A DNA stretch of 25,565 nt from a virus, in IMG/VR virus record IMGVR_UViG_3300028559_000176, positions 1 to 25,565 of that record; one strand, written 5' to 3'. A model generated the notes under the pieces. It had not been told where the DNA came from and ran no database searches. It was given only the letters and a program-made list of their open reading frames with translations. Position numbers and translations under genes: made by a program. This document shows, piece by piece, positions 16,278 through 22,544 of this stretch. Position 1 is the first letter of the stretch, and each line of letters opens with the position of its first letter.

Positions 16278-16290
16278 TTTATATATTAAA
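16278..16290 (-). promoter_or_regulatory. TTTAATATATAAA promoter-like box before the endonuclease
   Basis: Minus-strand TTTAATATATAAATAAAAAA, about 16-28 nt upstream of the ATG at 16262, in the 31-nt gap after the N-part. It would let the endonuclease and the C-part be made independently of the N-part. Confidence 0.5.
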
Positions 16291-16293
16291 AAA

Positions 16294-16818
16294 TCACGGC
16301 TTCTTATCAAATTGGTAAGCGGTTTCTAACTTATATAAATAATCATATAATTTAATCTTTAACTTTTCTAAAAAGGTTAACTTTCTTTCTTTAGAAATCA
16401 TTAAATAATAAAGCTTTCCAAATCTAATATCATATTGTATTCCATCTCGCTCTATTGAAATTATGGTATTAAAAGAAAAACATTTTCCGACCTGCCTACT
16501 CGCCATTAATATATTAAATCTATTATTAAAAAAATTATCTAGTATTTCGTTTTGATAGTCCCTAAGTGGAATTATAATTGGTTGTCCTTCTTCTCCTTTG
16601 ATATAACAATATGTTCTTGCGAAATAGTGAATATCTAAAGCACATTTTATATATTCTTCCTGTTCATCATTTGACATTTTAAATGTTAATCCTGATGTTT
16701 TTAACCCTACTACTTTTTCAAAAAATGGATTTTCTAGTCTAGTTAAAACAAAACCATTATTTATTTTTTCGGTAGCTTCTTCTACCATTTTTGTTGTCCA
16801 AATTATCTGCCTTGACAT
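16294..16818 (-). CDS. Terminase large subunit, N-terminal part, followed by an N-intein
   Basis: 174 residues. Residues 1-112 are the N-terminal terminase segment: IPLRDYQNEILDNFFNNRFNILMASRQVGK is the adenine-binding and Walker A region of T4 gp17-type ATPases, ending exactly at the P-loop lysine. Residues 113-174 begin with Cys (CFSFNTIISIERDG), the N-intein block A. The missing P-loop Thr is the first C-extein residue of the gene about 1.2 kb downstream. The 62-residue N-intein ends in a Lys/Leu-rich helix (SKERKLTFLEKLKIKLYDY), probably used to find the C-part. Not a frameshift: the halves are separated by a whole gene. Divergent from the possible small terminase. Confidence 0.92.
   Translation of the reverse strand: MSRQIIWTTKMVEEATEKINNGFVLTRLENPFFEKVVGLKTSGLTFKMSNDEQEEYIKCALDIHYFARTYCYIKGEEGQPIIIPLRDYQNEILDNFFNNRFNILMASRQVGKCFSFNTIISIERDGIQYDIRFGKLYYLMISKERKLTFLEKLKIKLYDYLYKLETAYQFDKKP
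16297..16482 (-). other. N-intein (62 residues) of a split TerL intein
   Basis: Codes for residues 113-174 of the N-part. It opens with the nucleophile Cys and CFSFNTIISIERDGIQYDI (block A) and stops before block B. The rest is a basic amphipathic helix. The nearest known case I recall is the atypically split AceL-TerL intein, which also has a short N-intein in a terminase. Confidence 0.86.
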
Positions 16819-16856
16819 ATTTTAAAAATTTTTAAAATTTACTCACAAAGAGTTAT

Positions 16857-16873
16857 TTTTAGTATATATAGTA
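16857..16873 (-). promoter_or_regulatory. TACTATATATACTAAAA box in the divergent terminase gap
   Basis: Near-palindromic AT box between start codons at 16818 (-) and 16879 (+). The same core with trailing A run (ATATATACTAAAAA) occurs near 23094-23109 and, more loosely, near 10240. Could serve either direction. Confidence 0.4.
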
Positions 16874-16878
16874 ATACT

Positions 16879-17487
16879 ATGGGTACAATGTCAAAAATTG
16901 AAAAAGAACATAATAGAATCAATGATGAATTCGATATGATTCAAGAAGAAAATAGAGACTTTGATATAGCTAGTCATCTGGCTACTATTGATGATCTTCC
17001 AGATTTAGGTCAAATTGAACTTTATGATTATGACTCAGATTTAACTGTTGTTGCACAAAAAGGAATGGATGTAATTGAATCTCTAGTTGATTTATATTTA
17101 AGTGAATTTGGTGACTTAAAAAGTCATCCTTATATTAAAAATAAAGTTCGTGAAGATGCAATGGTTTATGCTGAAACTTTATTTTTATCTAAAATGACTA
17201 GGAAAAACTTCTTAACTCAAATGAGACAAGTTGATAATGGTGATAATTCAGCTAGAATGCATGAAGTAATTAATCAAACAATAAGAGAGGTGAGAGAAAA
17301 TTCTAAATTCTCTTCTTCACAAAGAACAGAATTAGAAGAGTATTATAAAAAATTTAGAGAAGATCTAAGTGAAGTATCAGCCGCAATGAAAATATCTATT
17401 AAAGAAGATGATGAAAATGGTAAAATCATTGATAATAAGAAATTAAATGATATGATAAGTGAGGCGATGAAAAAAAAGAAATCCTAA
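16879..17487 (+). CDS. Possible terminase small subunit
   Basis: 202 residues; an alternative ATG is at 16888. The N terminus is acidic (DDLPDLGQIELYDYDSD). The middle is helical, with SKMTRKNFLTQMRQVDNGDNSARMHEVINQTIREV around residues 110-145, then a charged coiled coil and a Lys-rich tail. Layout and the 'ARMHEV...N..I' region recall T4 gp16-type small terminases (acidic N terminus, central oligomerising helices, variable C terminus), and it stands next to the terminase locus. Sequence evidence is weak, and in T4 the two subunits are co-directional, not divergent as here. It would recognise DNA and stimulate the large subunit's ATPase if the call is right. Confidence 0.5.
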   Translation: MGTMSKIEKEHNRINDEFDMIQEENRDFDIASHLATIDDLPDLGQIELYDYDSDLTVVAQKGMDVIESLVDLYLSEFGDLKSHPYIKNKVREDAMVYAETLFLSKMTRKNFLTQMRQVDNGDNSARMHEVINQTIREVRENSKFSSSQRTELEEYYKKFREDLSEVSAAMKISIKEDDENGKIIDNKKLNDMISEAMKKKKS

Positions 17488-17488
17488 C

Positions 17489-17746
17489 TTATTTATACTT
17501 AATAGTACCGCCTATATTATTGAGACTAGGTGTTGATAACTGATTAGGTTTACCAATTGTTTGTATACTAGTACTTGATATCTGTTCAGGATACTTTGTA
17601 AAATAATCTATTAATGTTTGTTTTTCTTCCTCTTCATTTTCATAATCCGTAAAACGAATTAATCTAAAAAGATTATCATTAACATATTCTTCAGCTTTCA
17701 ATTTATTTTTCTGATTATATAATGACCAATCATCAATATTATCCAT
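17489..17746 (-). CDS. Small acidic protein, unknown
   Basis: 85 residues, not recognised. It has a charged helical middle (YENEEEEKQTLIDYFTKYPEQ) and a Ser/Asn/Gly-rich, probably flexible tail ending GGTIKYK. No membrane helix. Its ATG overlaps the stop of the upstream small gene by one base (TAATG), so translation is coupled to that gene. It ends 2 nt from the convergent possible small-terminase gene. Confidence 0.62.
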   Translation of the reverse strand: MDNIDDWSLYNQKNKLKAEEYVNDNLFRLIRFTDYENEEEEKQTLIDYFTKYPEQISSTSIQTIGKPNQLSTPSLNNIGGTIKYK

Positions 17747-18045
17747 TATGATTTTTTATTTTCATTACTAATATGTCCGACCTCTTCATCTTTTTCTTCT
17801 AATGAATTAACGATTTTATCTGGAAAATATCTATTTAAATTTTGTGTAGTTTTATCATTATTATAATAATATAATTGATTACCCATTAATGTTATTTCCT
17901 GATTTGAAATCATATTAGATAATAAAGGTTCCGAACCAATTAAGTTTATTTCATCGGTAGTCAATGATATTGAAGTTGTATTTTCAGTTCCTTCACCTGG
18001 TGGATTTTGAGATTCATTTATAAATTCCAAATAAGATTTTATCAT
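17746..18045 (-). CDS. Small protein with capsid-targeting-like leader
   Basis: 99 residues. It begins MIKSYLEFINESQN, the best match in the window to the T4 internal-protein leader MKTYQEFIAEA. The rest is polar and probably disordered or loosely folded (Thr/Ser/Asn-rich, with a charged tail). Small size, leader and lack of any enzyme motif fit an internal head protein of the IPII/IPIII kind: made late, packed in the prohead, trimmed after the Glu, and injected. That function is inferred from the leader. It is coupled to the downstream 85-residue gene. Confidence 0.68.
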   Translation of the reverse strand: MIKSYLEFINESQNPPGEGTENTTSISLTTDEINLIGSEPLLSNMISNQEITLMGNQLYYYNNDKTTQNLNRYFPDKIVNSLEEKDEEVGHISNENKKS

Positions 18046-18064
18046 TTTTATTAGTAAGATTTTT

Positions 18065-18075
18065 TTATATATTAA
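18065..18075 (-). promoter_or_regulatory. TTAATATATAA promoter-like box
   Basis: Minus-strand AATTAATATATAAAAAAA, about 20-30 nt before the ATG at 18045; same box as at other gene starts. The divergent plus-strand gene (18111) has no equally good copy. Confidence 0.45.
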
Positions 18076-18110
18076 TTTTTATTAGTCATAATATTTCGTA
18101 TATTTATCTT

Positions 18111-18716
18111 ATGAAATTTGAACATCAAAACATATTCTTTACAAGTGATTTTCACATAGGACATCAAAACATAATTAAATTCGATGTAAGACCTTTTGAT
18201 AATATTAAAGAAATGCATGAAACACTTATTAAAAACTGGAATTCAGTAGTTAAAGATGATGATATAGTATTTTACTTAGGAGATTTTTCATATAGAGATA
18301 AAGGAATAGCTAAATGGTTTAAAAGTCAATTGAAAGGTAAAATTTATTTCATCATGGGAAACCATGATAGAATAAGAGATATATCTAAAATAGGATTTGA
18401 AAAAATTTTTGGAGATGATACAACACTTGGTGGAGCAACTATATCGATAAAAGATGATGATGCTAATAGAGGTTATCAAGATATAGTATTATGTCACTAT
18501 CCAATACTTTCTTGGAACAAATCACATCACGGTTCTTGGCATATACATGGTCATTGCCATCAATCAATTATGAAAAATCCAGAAATGGCTTGGTATTATA
18601 AAAGAAAAGTTATTGATGCTGGTGCAAATGGTTGGGGATATACTCCAATTTCATATTTAGAATTAAAAAAAGTTATGAATGAAAAAATTATATCAGCAGT
18701 TGATCATCACGAATAA
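18111..18716 (+). CDS. Calcineurin-like metallophosphoesterase
   Basis: 201 residues with all family motifs in order: SDFHIGH (Asp13, His15), LGDFS (Asp58), GNHDR (83-87), CHYP (His129) and HGHCH (147-150). These bind two metal ions and hydrolyse phosphomonoesters or diesters; members act on nucleotides, cyclic nucleotides, RNA or proteins, and the substrate cannot be told here. The size is that of compact phage and bacterial MPEs. It leads a three-gene plus-strand operon: its stop overlaps the next ATG by one base (TAATG). In a phage it could remove regulatory or defence nucleotides such as cyclic oligonucleotides, but that is speculation. Confidence 0.88.
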   Translation: MKFEHQNIFFTSDFHIGHQNIIKFDVRPFDNIKEMHETLIKNWNSVVKDDDIVFYLGDFSYRDKGIAKWFKSQLKGKIYFIMGNHDRIRDISKIGFEKIFGDDTTLGGATISIKDDDANRGYQDIVLCHYPILSWNKSHHGSWHIHGHCHQSIMKNPEMAWYYKRKVIDAGANGWGYTPISYLELKKVMNEKIISAVDHHE

Positions 18717-18943
18717 TGAAAGTATATTGTATTGACGATGAAGGTGTTCATTTATCAGTTAAATATGGTAAATGGTATGAAGTAGTTAAAGTACTAAAGA
18801 GTGCTAGTGACTACGATATAGAACATATAAATCTTGTATATTGGATAGTTAATGATTATGGTCAAAAAAGAGGAATTGAAAAATCAAAATTTTTAACAGT
18901 CGAAGAATTTAGAGAAAAAAAATTAAAAATATTAGGCATATGA
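18716..18943 (+). CDS. Small protein, SH3-like strand pattern, unknown
   Basis: 75 residues, not assigned. MKVYCIDDEGVHLSVKYGKWYEVVKV...VYWIVNDYGQKRGIEKSKFLTVEEFREKK has the alternating strands of small SH3-like beta barrels often met in phage genomes, with a short C-terminal helix. It overlaps the metallophosphoesterase stop by 1 nt and the next gene start by 4 nt (ATGA), so all three are translationally coupled. It may modify or bind the phosphoesterase. Confidence 0.72.
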   Translation: MKVYCIDDEGVHLSVKYGKWYEVVKVLKSASDYDIEHINLVYWIVNDYGQKRGIEKSKFLTVEEFREKKLKILGI

Positions 18944-19353
18944 ACTCATTAAATAAATCATCCGAAATTTTACTAGCTGAAATGGTATCAGAAGATATTA
19001 TAAGAAAAGAATTAAATGATGTAACCATTTATTTTGATTATCAGGAAACAGATTCTGAAACTGAATTATCAGTTATTACAATTTCTAAAAATCATGGAGA
19101 AAGGTTTCTTTTTCATAAAATAAAAGCAAATAGTAAAATATCTTGTCTAAGTAAAATGATTGATTATATAAAATCTGATTATAAGCTTAATTTTCAAAAC
19201 TATGAAATAGTTTGGAAAAAAAGAGGAGAAGTAAAAGATATTGTATCTTGGTTTAATGGTAAATCTTTTCTAGATATAATTGATAAGTTTTATTTCATGA
19301 AAGATCCATCAGATATTATAATATATGAGGTTAGATTAAAGCCATTAGCGTGA
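18940..19353 (+). CDS. Unknown protein, third gene of the phosphoesterase operon
   Basis: 137 residues, no recognised domain. After a helical start (NKSSEILLAEMVSEDIIRKEL) it has an alternating beta pattern (VTIYFDYQET, ELSVITISK, IIIYEVRLKPLA) with a helix between, suggesting a small alpha/beta fold. It starts inside the stop of the previous gene (ATGA overlap), so it depends on that gene's translation. The following 34 nt before the convergent gene hold no clear terminator. Confidence 0.68.
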   Translation: MNSLNKSSEILLAEMVSEDIIRKELNDVTIYFDYQETDSETELSVITISKNHGERFLFHKIKANSKISCLSKMIDYIKSDYKLNFQNYEIVWKKRGEVKDIVSWFNGKSFLDIIDKFYFMKDPSDIIIYEVRLKPLA

Positions 19354-19387
19354 AATAATAATTAGTTATATCATGATGTTACATGAA

Positions 19388-20101
19388 TTATTGTAAAACT
19401 GAGATAAAATTATCCCCTTCATCCAGATTATTATCTCTTTTTTTACAATCTAATATAGACGAAATAATTTTTTTAACATTTTCAGTATTTAATATTTCAT
19501 CTATTTTATTTTTGAATTTATCTTCATCCATAAAATCTTTAATATTAACCTTTAAATCTAAGTCAGACTTTCCTAAATCTAACTTTACAGTTTTATTAAA
19601 TGTCTGATTTAAAACATAGTCTTTAATATTCTCTTTAATAGTATTAATTTCAGATTTGTTATAAATAACAACTTCTAAATCATTAAATTTAAAAATATGT
19701 TTTTCAGCAGATATAATGTCTATTTGACTTAAAGAAGCATCCCAATAATCAGCTAATATCTTTTCATGTTCAACAGTAGCTTTATCAATTCCTTTATAGA
19801 GACATTGTTTAATATCAAGTATTTTAAATTCATCTGATTCAAAAAATTTGAAATTTTCAAAAGTCATTACACCATCGGTATGCATGGCAACTCTATCTTC
19901 AACAACATCTAATACAACTCTATTAATATTACTTATATCTTTAAGACCTTTTCTTTCTAAAAAATTAACAAGTCTTGATTTATTTCCTAGTAGATAATTT
20001 TTAAGATTGGTTGGTTTTATTTTCCATTTATCAACATATTCATCAATATATTGATTTACGAGTTGATAATATTTATTTGCATCTTCTGTATTCTTAATCA
20101 T
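19388..20101 (-). CDS. Unknown protein
   Basis: 237 residues, not recognised. Soluble, rich in Lys, Asp, Asn and Ile, with helices at the N terminus (KYYQLVNQYIDEYVDKWKI) and an alternating strand region in the middle (HIFKFNDLEVVIYNKSE). It ends in a charged helical segment and a polar tail. No Cys/His clusters, no membrane helix, no leader motif. The plus-strand frame inside it is also open but has no support. A TTTAATATATAG box ends only 3 nt before the ATG, as at several other genes. Function unknown. Confidence 0.7.
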   Translation of the reverse strand: MIKNTEDANKYYQLVNQYIDEYVDKWKIKPTNLKNYLLGNKSRLVNFLERKGLKDISNINRVVLDVVEDRVAMHTDGVMTFENFKFFESDEFKILDIKQCLYKGIDKATVEHEKILADYWDASLSQIDIISAEKHIFKFNDLEVVIYNKSEINTIKENIKDYVLNQTFNKTVKLDLGKSDLDLKVNIKDFMDEDKFKNKIDEILNTENVKKIISSILDCKKRDNNLDEGDNFISVLQ

Positions 20102-20104
20102 ATA

Positions 20105-20116
20105 CTATATATTAAA
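20105..20116 (-). promoter_or_regulatory. TTTAATATATAG box
   Basis: Minus-strand box immediately before the ATG at 20101. Such close spacing (also seen at 7817 and 21350) means either near-leaderless transcripts or that the box acts in translation initiation as well. Confidence 0.4.
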
Positions 20117-20183
20117 TATTTTTTCATTAATTTTAACTAAACAAAATCTTATTATTTGATATATAATAAAAATTATTGTTAAT

Positions 20184-20345
20184 ATGAAAAAAGCTATTCT
20201 AGCATTTGCAATTTTTTCAATTTTTATGTCTTCTTGTGGAGGTTCAGATTCTGAACAACTATCTACAACAGATTCAACAAGTGTTACTGTGGATTCAACA
20301 TGTTCTGATTCAACAAAATGTGATACAACTTGTATTGTGAAGTAA
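20184..20345 (+). CDS. 53-residue lipoprotein, Cys-rich tail
   Basis: Too short for many gene callers. MKKAILAFAIFSIFMSSC-GGSD is a lipoprotein signal with the lipid-accepting Cys at residue 18. SSCGG followed by Ser-Asp is typical of lipoproteins of Bacteroidota. The mature part is only 36 residues, Ser/Thr/Asp-rich with three more Cys (CSDSTKCDTTC). It has its own AT-rich upstream region and a strong terminator right after, so it is a stand-alone unit. Candidates: an outer-membrane spanin partner, a superinfection-exclusion lipoprotein, or a toxin-like envelope peptide. The signal is clear; the function is not. Confidence 0.82.
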   Translation: MKKAILAFAIFSIFMSSCGGSDSEQLSTTDSTSVTVDSTCSDSTKCDTTCIVK

Positions 20346-20362
20346 TTAAAATTTGAAAAAAT

Positions 20363-20391
20363 AAAAAACCCAGATTGAATCTGGGTTTTTT
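20363..20391 (+). terminator. Intrinsic terminator after the lipoprotein gene
   Basis: Stem AACCCAGA (20367-20374), loop TTGAA, stem TCTGGGTT (20380-20387), then a T run; an A run precedes it. Lies 18 nt after the lipoprotein stop. Confidence 0.87.
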
Positions 20392-20404
20392 ATGCACTTA
20401 AAAA

Positions 20405-20417
20405 TTTTAATATATAA
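20405..20417 (+). promoter_or_regulatory. TTTTAATATATAA promoter-like box
   Basis: Plus-strand TTTTAATATATAAG, 17 nt before the ATG at 20434 and just after a terminator, so it should start the WYL-like/PPK2 unit. Confidence 0.5.
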
Positions 20418-20433
20418 GAAAAGTATTAATTAA

Positions 20434-21339
20434 ATGAATCTATCTCAAGCTAAATCTTTTTATAATAAAAAACCTGTAGAATTTGTTATTAAAGAATCTT
20501 ATAATGACTTAAAAGAAGATAAAGAATTCATTCCTAGATTTTCTTTGAAAAATATTAAAGATTTTCAAAATATTCCAATTAATGAACCTATAAAATATAC
20601 TGATGAGATAGCTATTAAATGTATTAAATACGGTATGATATTTTTAATAAATTATAAGGGGGAGGAAGATAAACATTTTGCAGGACATGAGAGAGTTGTT
20701 CAAATTATGGTGCTTGGTAGATCATCTAAAGGAAAGACATTAATAAGAGGATGGCATTTAAATGGTTGGTCAGTTTCTAAAAATAGACATATTAATAAAA
20801 TATGGAGACTATTTAGAACAGATAGAATACTTTCTATGACTTTTACTGGATCTTTTTATAGATTAGCACCAGTTGGTTATAATATGAATGATAAAGGAAT
20901 GAGAGGTGGGATAATAGCTAAAGCAGATTTTAACGCAATTAGAAGAAACCAACAAAACTTAGTTCAACAAAATGTAATTCAAAATAGAGATGAAGTTACT
21001 TTAAGTCAAGATGAGAGAAAATTTGTTACTATCAGAGTTAAAATAACAGATTCTAAATTAGATTTAACTAAACCATTAGAAAATTCATATATTAATAATC
21101 TAAAAAATGTTGAAAATGTTAGAATATCTTTTTTGAAAAGTATTTATGGAAATATATATTTAGCTATATTAGGAGCTATGGGTGAACCAGGAAATACAGT
21201 TAAAGTTATTGATGATAAAGGTAAAAATTTAGGAGTTTATAAAGTATTAGATTCAACAACCGGTCAAGTATTAAAAAGTATTACTAAAGTAAAAGGTAAT
21301 TCTCTTTATGATTTATACATTTTTGATAAGAAAATTTAA
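20434..21339 (+). CDS. WYL-like domain protein
   Basis: 301 residues. Residues about 55-150 resemble a WYL domain: 'I.cIkyG.iflInYkg', then 'RvVqImvLGrsskGktLIRGWhLnGwS' and 'WRLFRTDRIlsM'. The beta-barrel turn residues and the WR-F-(x)-DRI end are as in WYL proteins, Sm-like barrels that often bind nucleic acid or nucleotide ligands. No helix-turn-helix is visible before it. A Gln/Asn-rich linker (RRNQQNLVQQNVIQNRDE) leads to a second C-terminal beta-rich domain of about 100 residues. It lies 10 nt upstream of PPK2 and is probably co-transcribed. It could sense or regulate, but a virion role cannot be excluded. Assignment is by pattern only. Confidence 0.55.
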   Translation: MNLSQAKSFYNKKPVEFVIKESYNDLKEDKEFIPRFSLKNIKDFQNIPINEPIKYTDEIAIKCIKYGMIFLINYKGEEDKHFAGHERVVQIMVLGRSSKGKTLIRGWHLNGWSVSKNRHINKIWRLFRTDRILSMTFTGSFYRLAPVGYNMNDKGMRGGIIAKADFNAIRRNQQNLVQQNVIQNRDEVTLSQDERKFVTIRVKITDSKLDLTKPLENSYINNLKNVENVRISFLKSIYGNIYLAILGAMGEPGNTVKVIDDKGKNLGVYKVLDSTTGQVLKSITKVKGNSLYDLYIFDKKI

Positions 21340-21346
21340 TATATAA
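21335..21346 (+). promoter_or_regulatory. TTTAATATATAA box before PPK2
   Basis: Perfect copy of the recurrent box, overlapping the stop codon of the WYL-like gene and ending 3 nt before the PPK2 ATG. Confidence 0.42.
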
Positions 21347-21349
21347 TTT

Positions 21350-22501
21350 ATGTTACAGTATATAAAACATATAAATGAGGAATTAAATCTTACTAAGATG
21401 TCAGATGAAGATTTTGATAAATTATTAATTAAAATAAATAATAATTTAGATCAGTATAAATATTCAATATTGGATAATATTCACTATAATCTTAAAACTA
21501 ATAAAGTAGAATATAAAAATTTTAATAATATTAATATAGATCAAATAATTTCACAATTAAATTCAGACTTAGGAAGAGATATTGTAGAACAATTTAATAT
21601 TGAATCTTTTTTAAGAAAAATTAACCAAATTTTAGATTTAAAAAAAAGAAATACTAGGAAAAAAATTAAAGAAGAATTTATAAATTATTACTCATCTTTA
21701 AAAAACAGATTTGAAGATGAATTACAAGATACTAAAGTAGAAGATTATTTTGATAAAATAGAAGGAGAACATTCTATAATAACTCGTAGAAAATATGAAG
21801 ATGAAAAGTATGATATTCAAGTTGAGCTTATGAAACTACAAGAATGGGTTATACAAACAAATCAAAGAATTGCCATTGTATTTGAAGGAAGAGATTCAGC
21901 AGGTAAAGGTTCGACTATTAAAAGATTTATTGAATATTTAAACCCTAAACACTTTAGGGTGGTTGCTCTTGGTTTACCAACACAAGAAGAAAGTAATAAT
22001 TGGTTTGATAGATATGAAAAACATTTACCAAATCCTGGAGAAATTGTTTTCTTTGATAGATCTTGGTATAATAGAGGAGTTGTTGAACCAGCAATGGGTT
22101 ATTGTACTGAAGATCAATATGTCGATTTTATTGAAAAAACTGGAAATTGGGAAGAGTCATTAATAAGAAAAGGATTAATTTTAATTAAATTTTGGTTTTC
22201 TATAACAAAGGAGAAACAACAATTAAGATTCGAATTAAGAAAACAATCACCTCTTAAATATTGGAAATTTTCACCAAATGATGCTAAAGTTGTTGACAAA
22301 TGGGATATAATTACTAAATATAAAAATCAGATGTTTAATAAAACATCTACAAGATTATCACCTTGGGTTATAATAAATTCTAATGATAAAAAAATAGGAA
22401 GATTAAATGCAATGAGATATGTTTTAGATAAAATAAACTATGATAACAAAGATGAAACAAAATGTCATTGGTATCCAGAAGTAGTAAATATTTTAAAATA
22501 A
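21350..22501 (+). CDS. ppk2: Polyphosphate kinase 2 with a novel N-terminal extension and capsid-targeting-like leader
   Basis: 383 residues. Residues about 150-383 are a complete PPK2: IAIVFEGRDSAGKGSTIKRF (Walker A, 180-187), VVALGLPTQEE, EIVFFDRSWYNR (Walker B, 231-242) and the lid region RKQSPLKYWKFSPND (297-311), closing with SPWVIINSNDKK. PPK2 transfers phosphate between polyphosphate and nucleotides; the motifs look like class I (polyP plus NDP to NTP), though class cannot be fixed by eye. About 150 extra residues precede the kinase: MLQYIKHINEEL fits the shared leader and the rest is helical. The gene follows the WYL-like gene and is closed by a terminator. Likely role: feeding or rebalancing NTPs from host polyphosphate, or depleting stress polyphosphate. 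Enzyme identity is firm; role inferred. Confidence 0.92.
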   Translation: MLQYIKHINEELNLTKMSDEDFDKLLIKINNNLDQYKYSILDNIHYNLKTNKVEYKNFNNINIDQIISQLNSDLGRDIVEQFNIESFLRKINQILDLKKRNTRKKIKEEFINYYSSLKNRFEDELQDTKVEDYFDKIEGEHSIITRRKYEDEKYDIQVELMKLQEWVIQTNQRIAIVFEGRDSAGKGSTIKRFIEYLNPKHFRVVALGLPTQEESNNWFDRYEKHLPNPGEIVFFDRSWYNRGVVEPAMGYCTEDQYVDFIEKTGNWEESLIRKGLILIKFWFSITKEKQQLRFELRKQSPLKYWKFSPNDAKVVDKWDIITKYKNQMFNKTSTRLSPWVIINSNDKKIGRLNAMRYVLDKINYDNKDETKCHWYPEVVNILK

Positions 22502-22533
22502 AAAACCCCACTCATTTGAGTGGGGTTTTTTTT
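22501..22533. terminator. Bidirectional intrinsic terminator
   Basis: Stem CCCCACTCA (22506-22514), tiny loop, stem TGAGTGGGG (22517-22525), with A run before and T run after. Sits between convergent PPK2 (ends 22501) and endolysin (ends 22545). Confidence 0.87.
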
Positions 22534-22544
22534 ATTTAACAACA

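Noticed and set aside
15291-16818. Group I intron or frameshifted pseudogene as explanation for the broken terminase
   Set aside because: The flanks translate into intein ends with Cys1, block A, block B-like and His-Asn motifs, and splicing at protein level restores the P-loop exactly.
19383-19607. Plus-strand 74-codon frame opposite the 237-residue minus-strand gene
   Set aside because: The minus-strand frame is much longer, has a promoter box at its start and a normal composition; the plus frame has no support.
21963-22299. Short frames on both strands inside PPK2
   Set aside because: They lie wholly inside a gene with strong family motifs.
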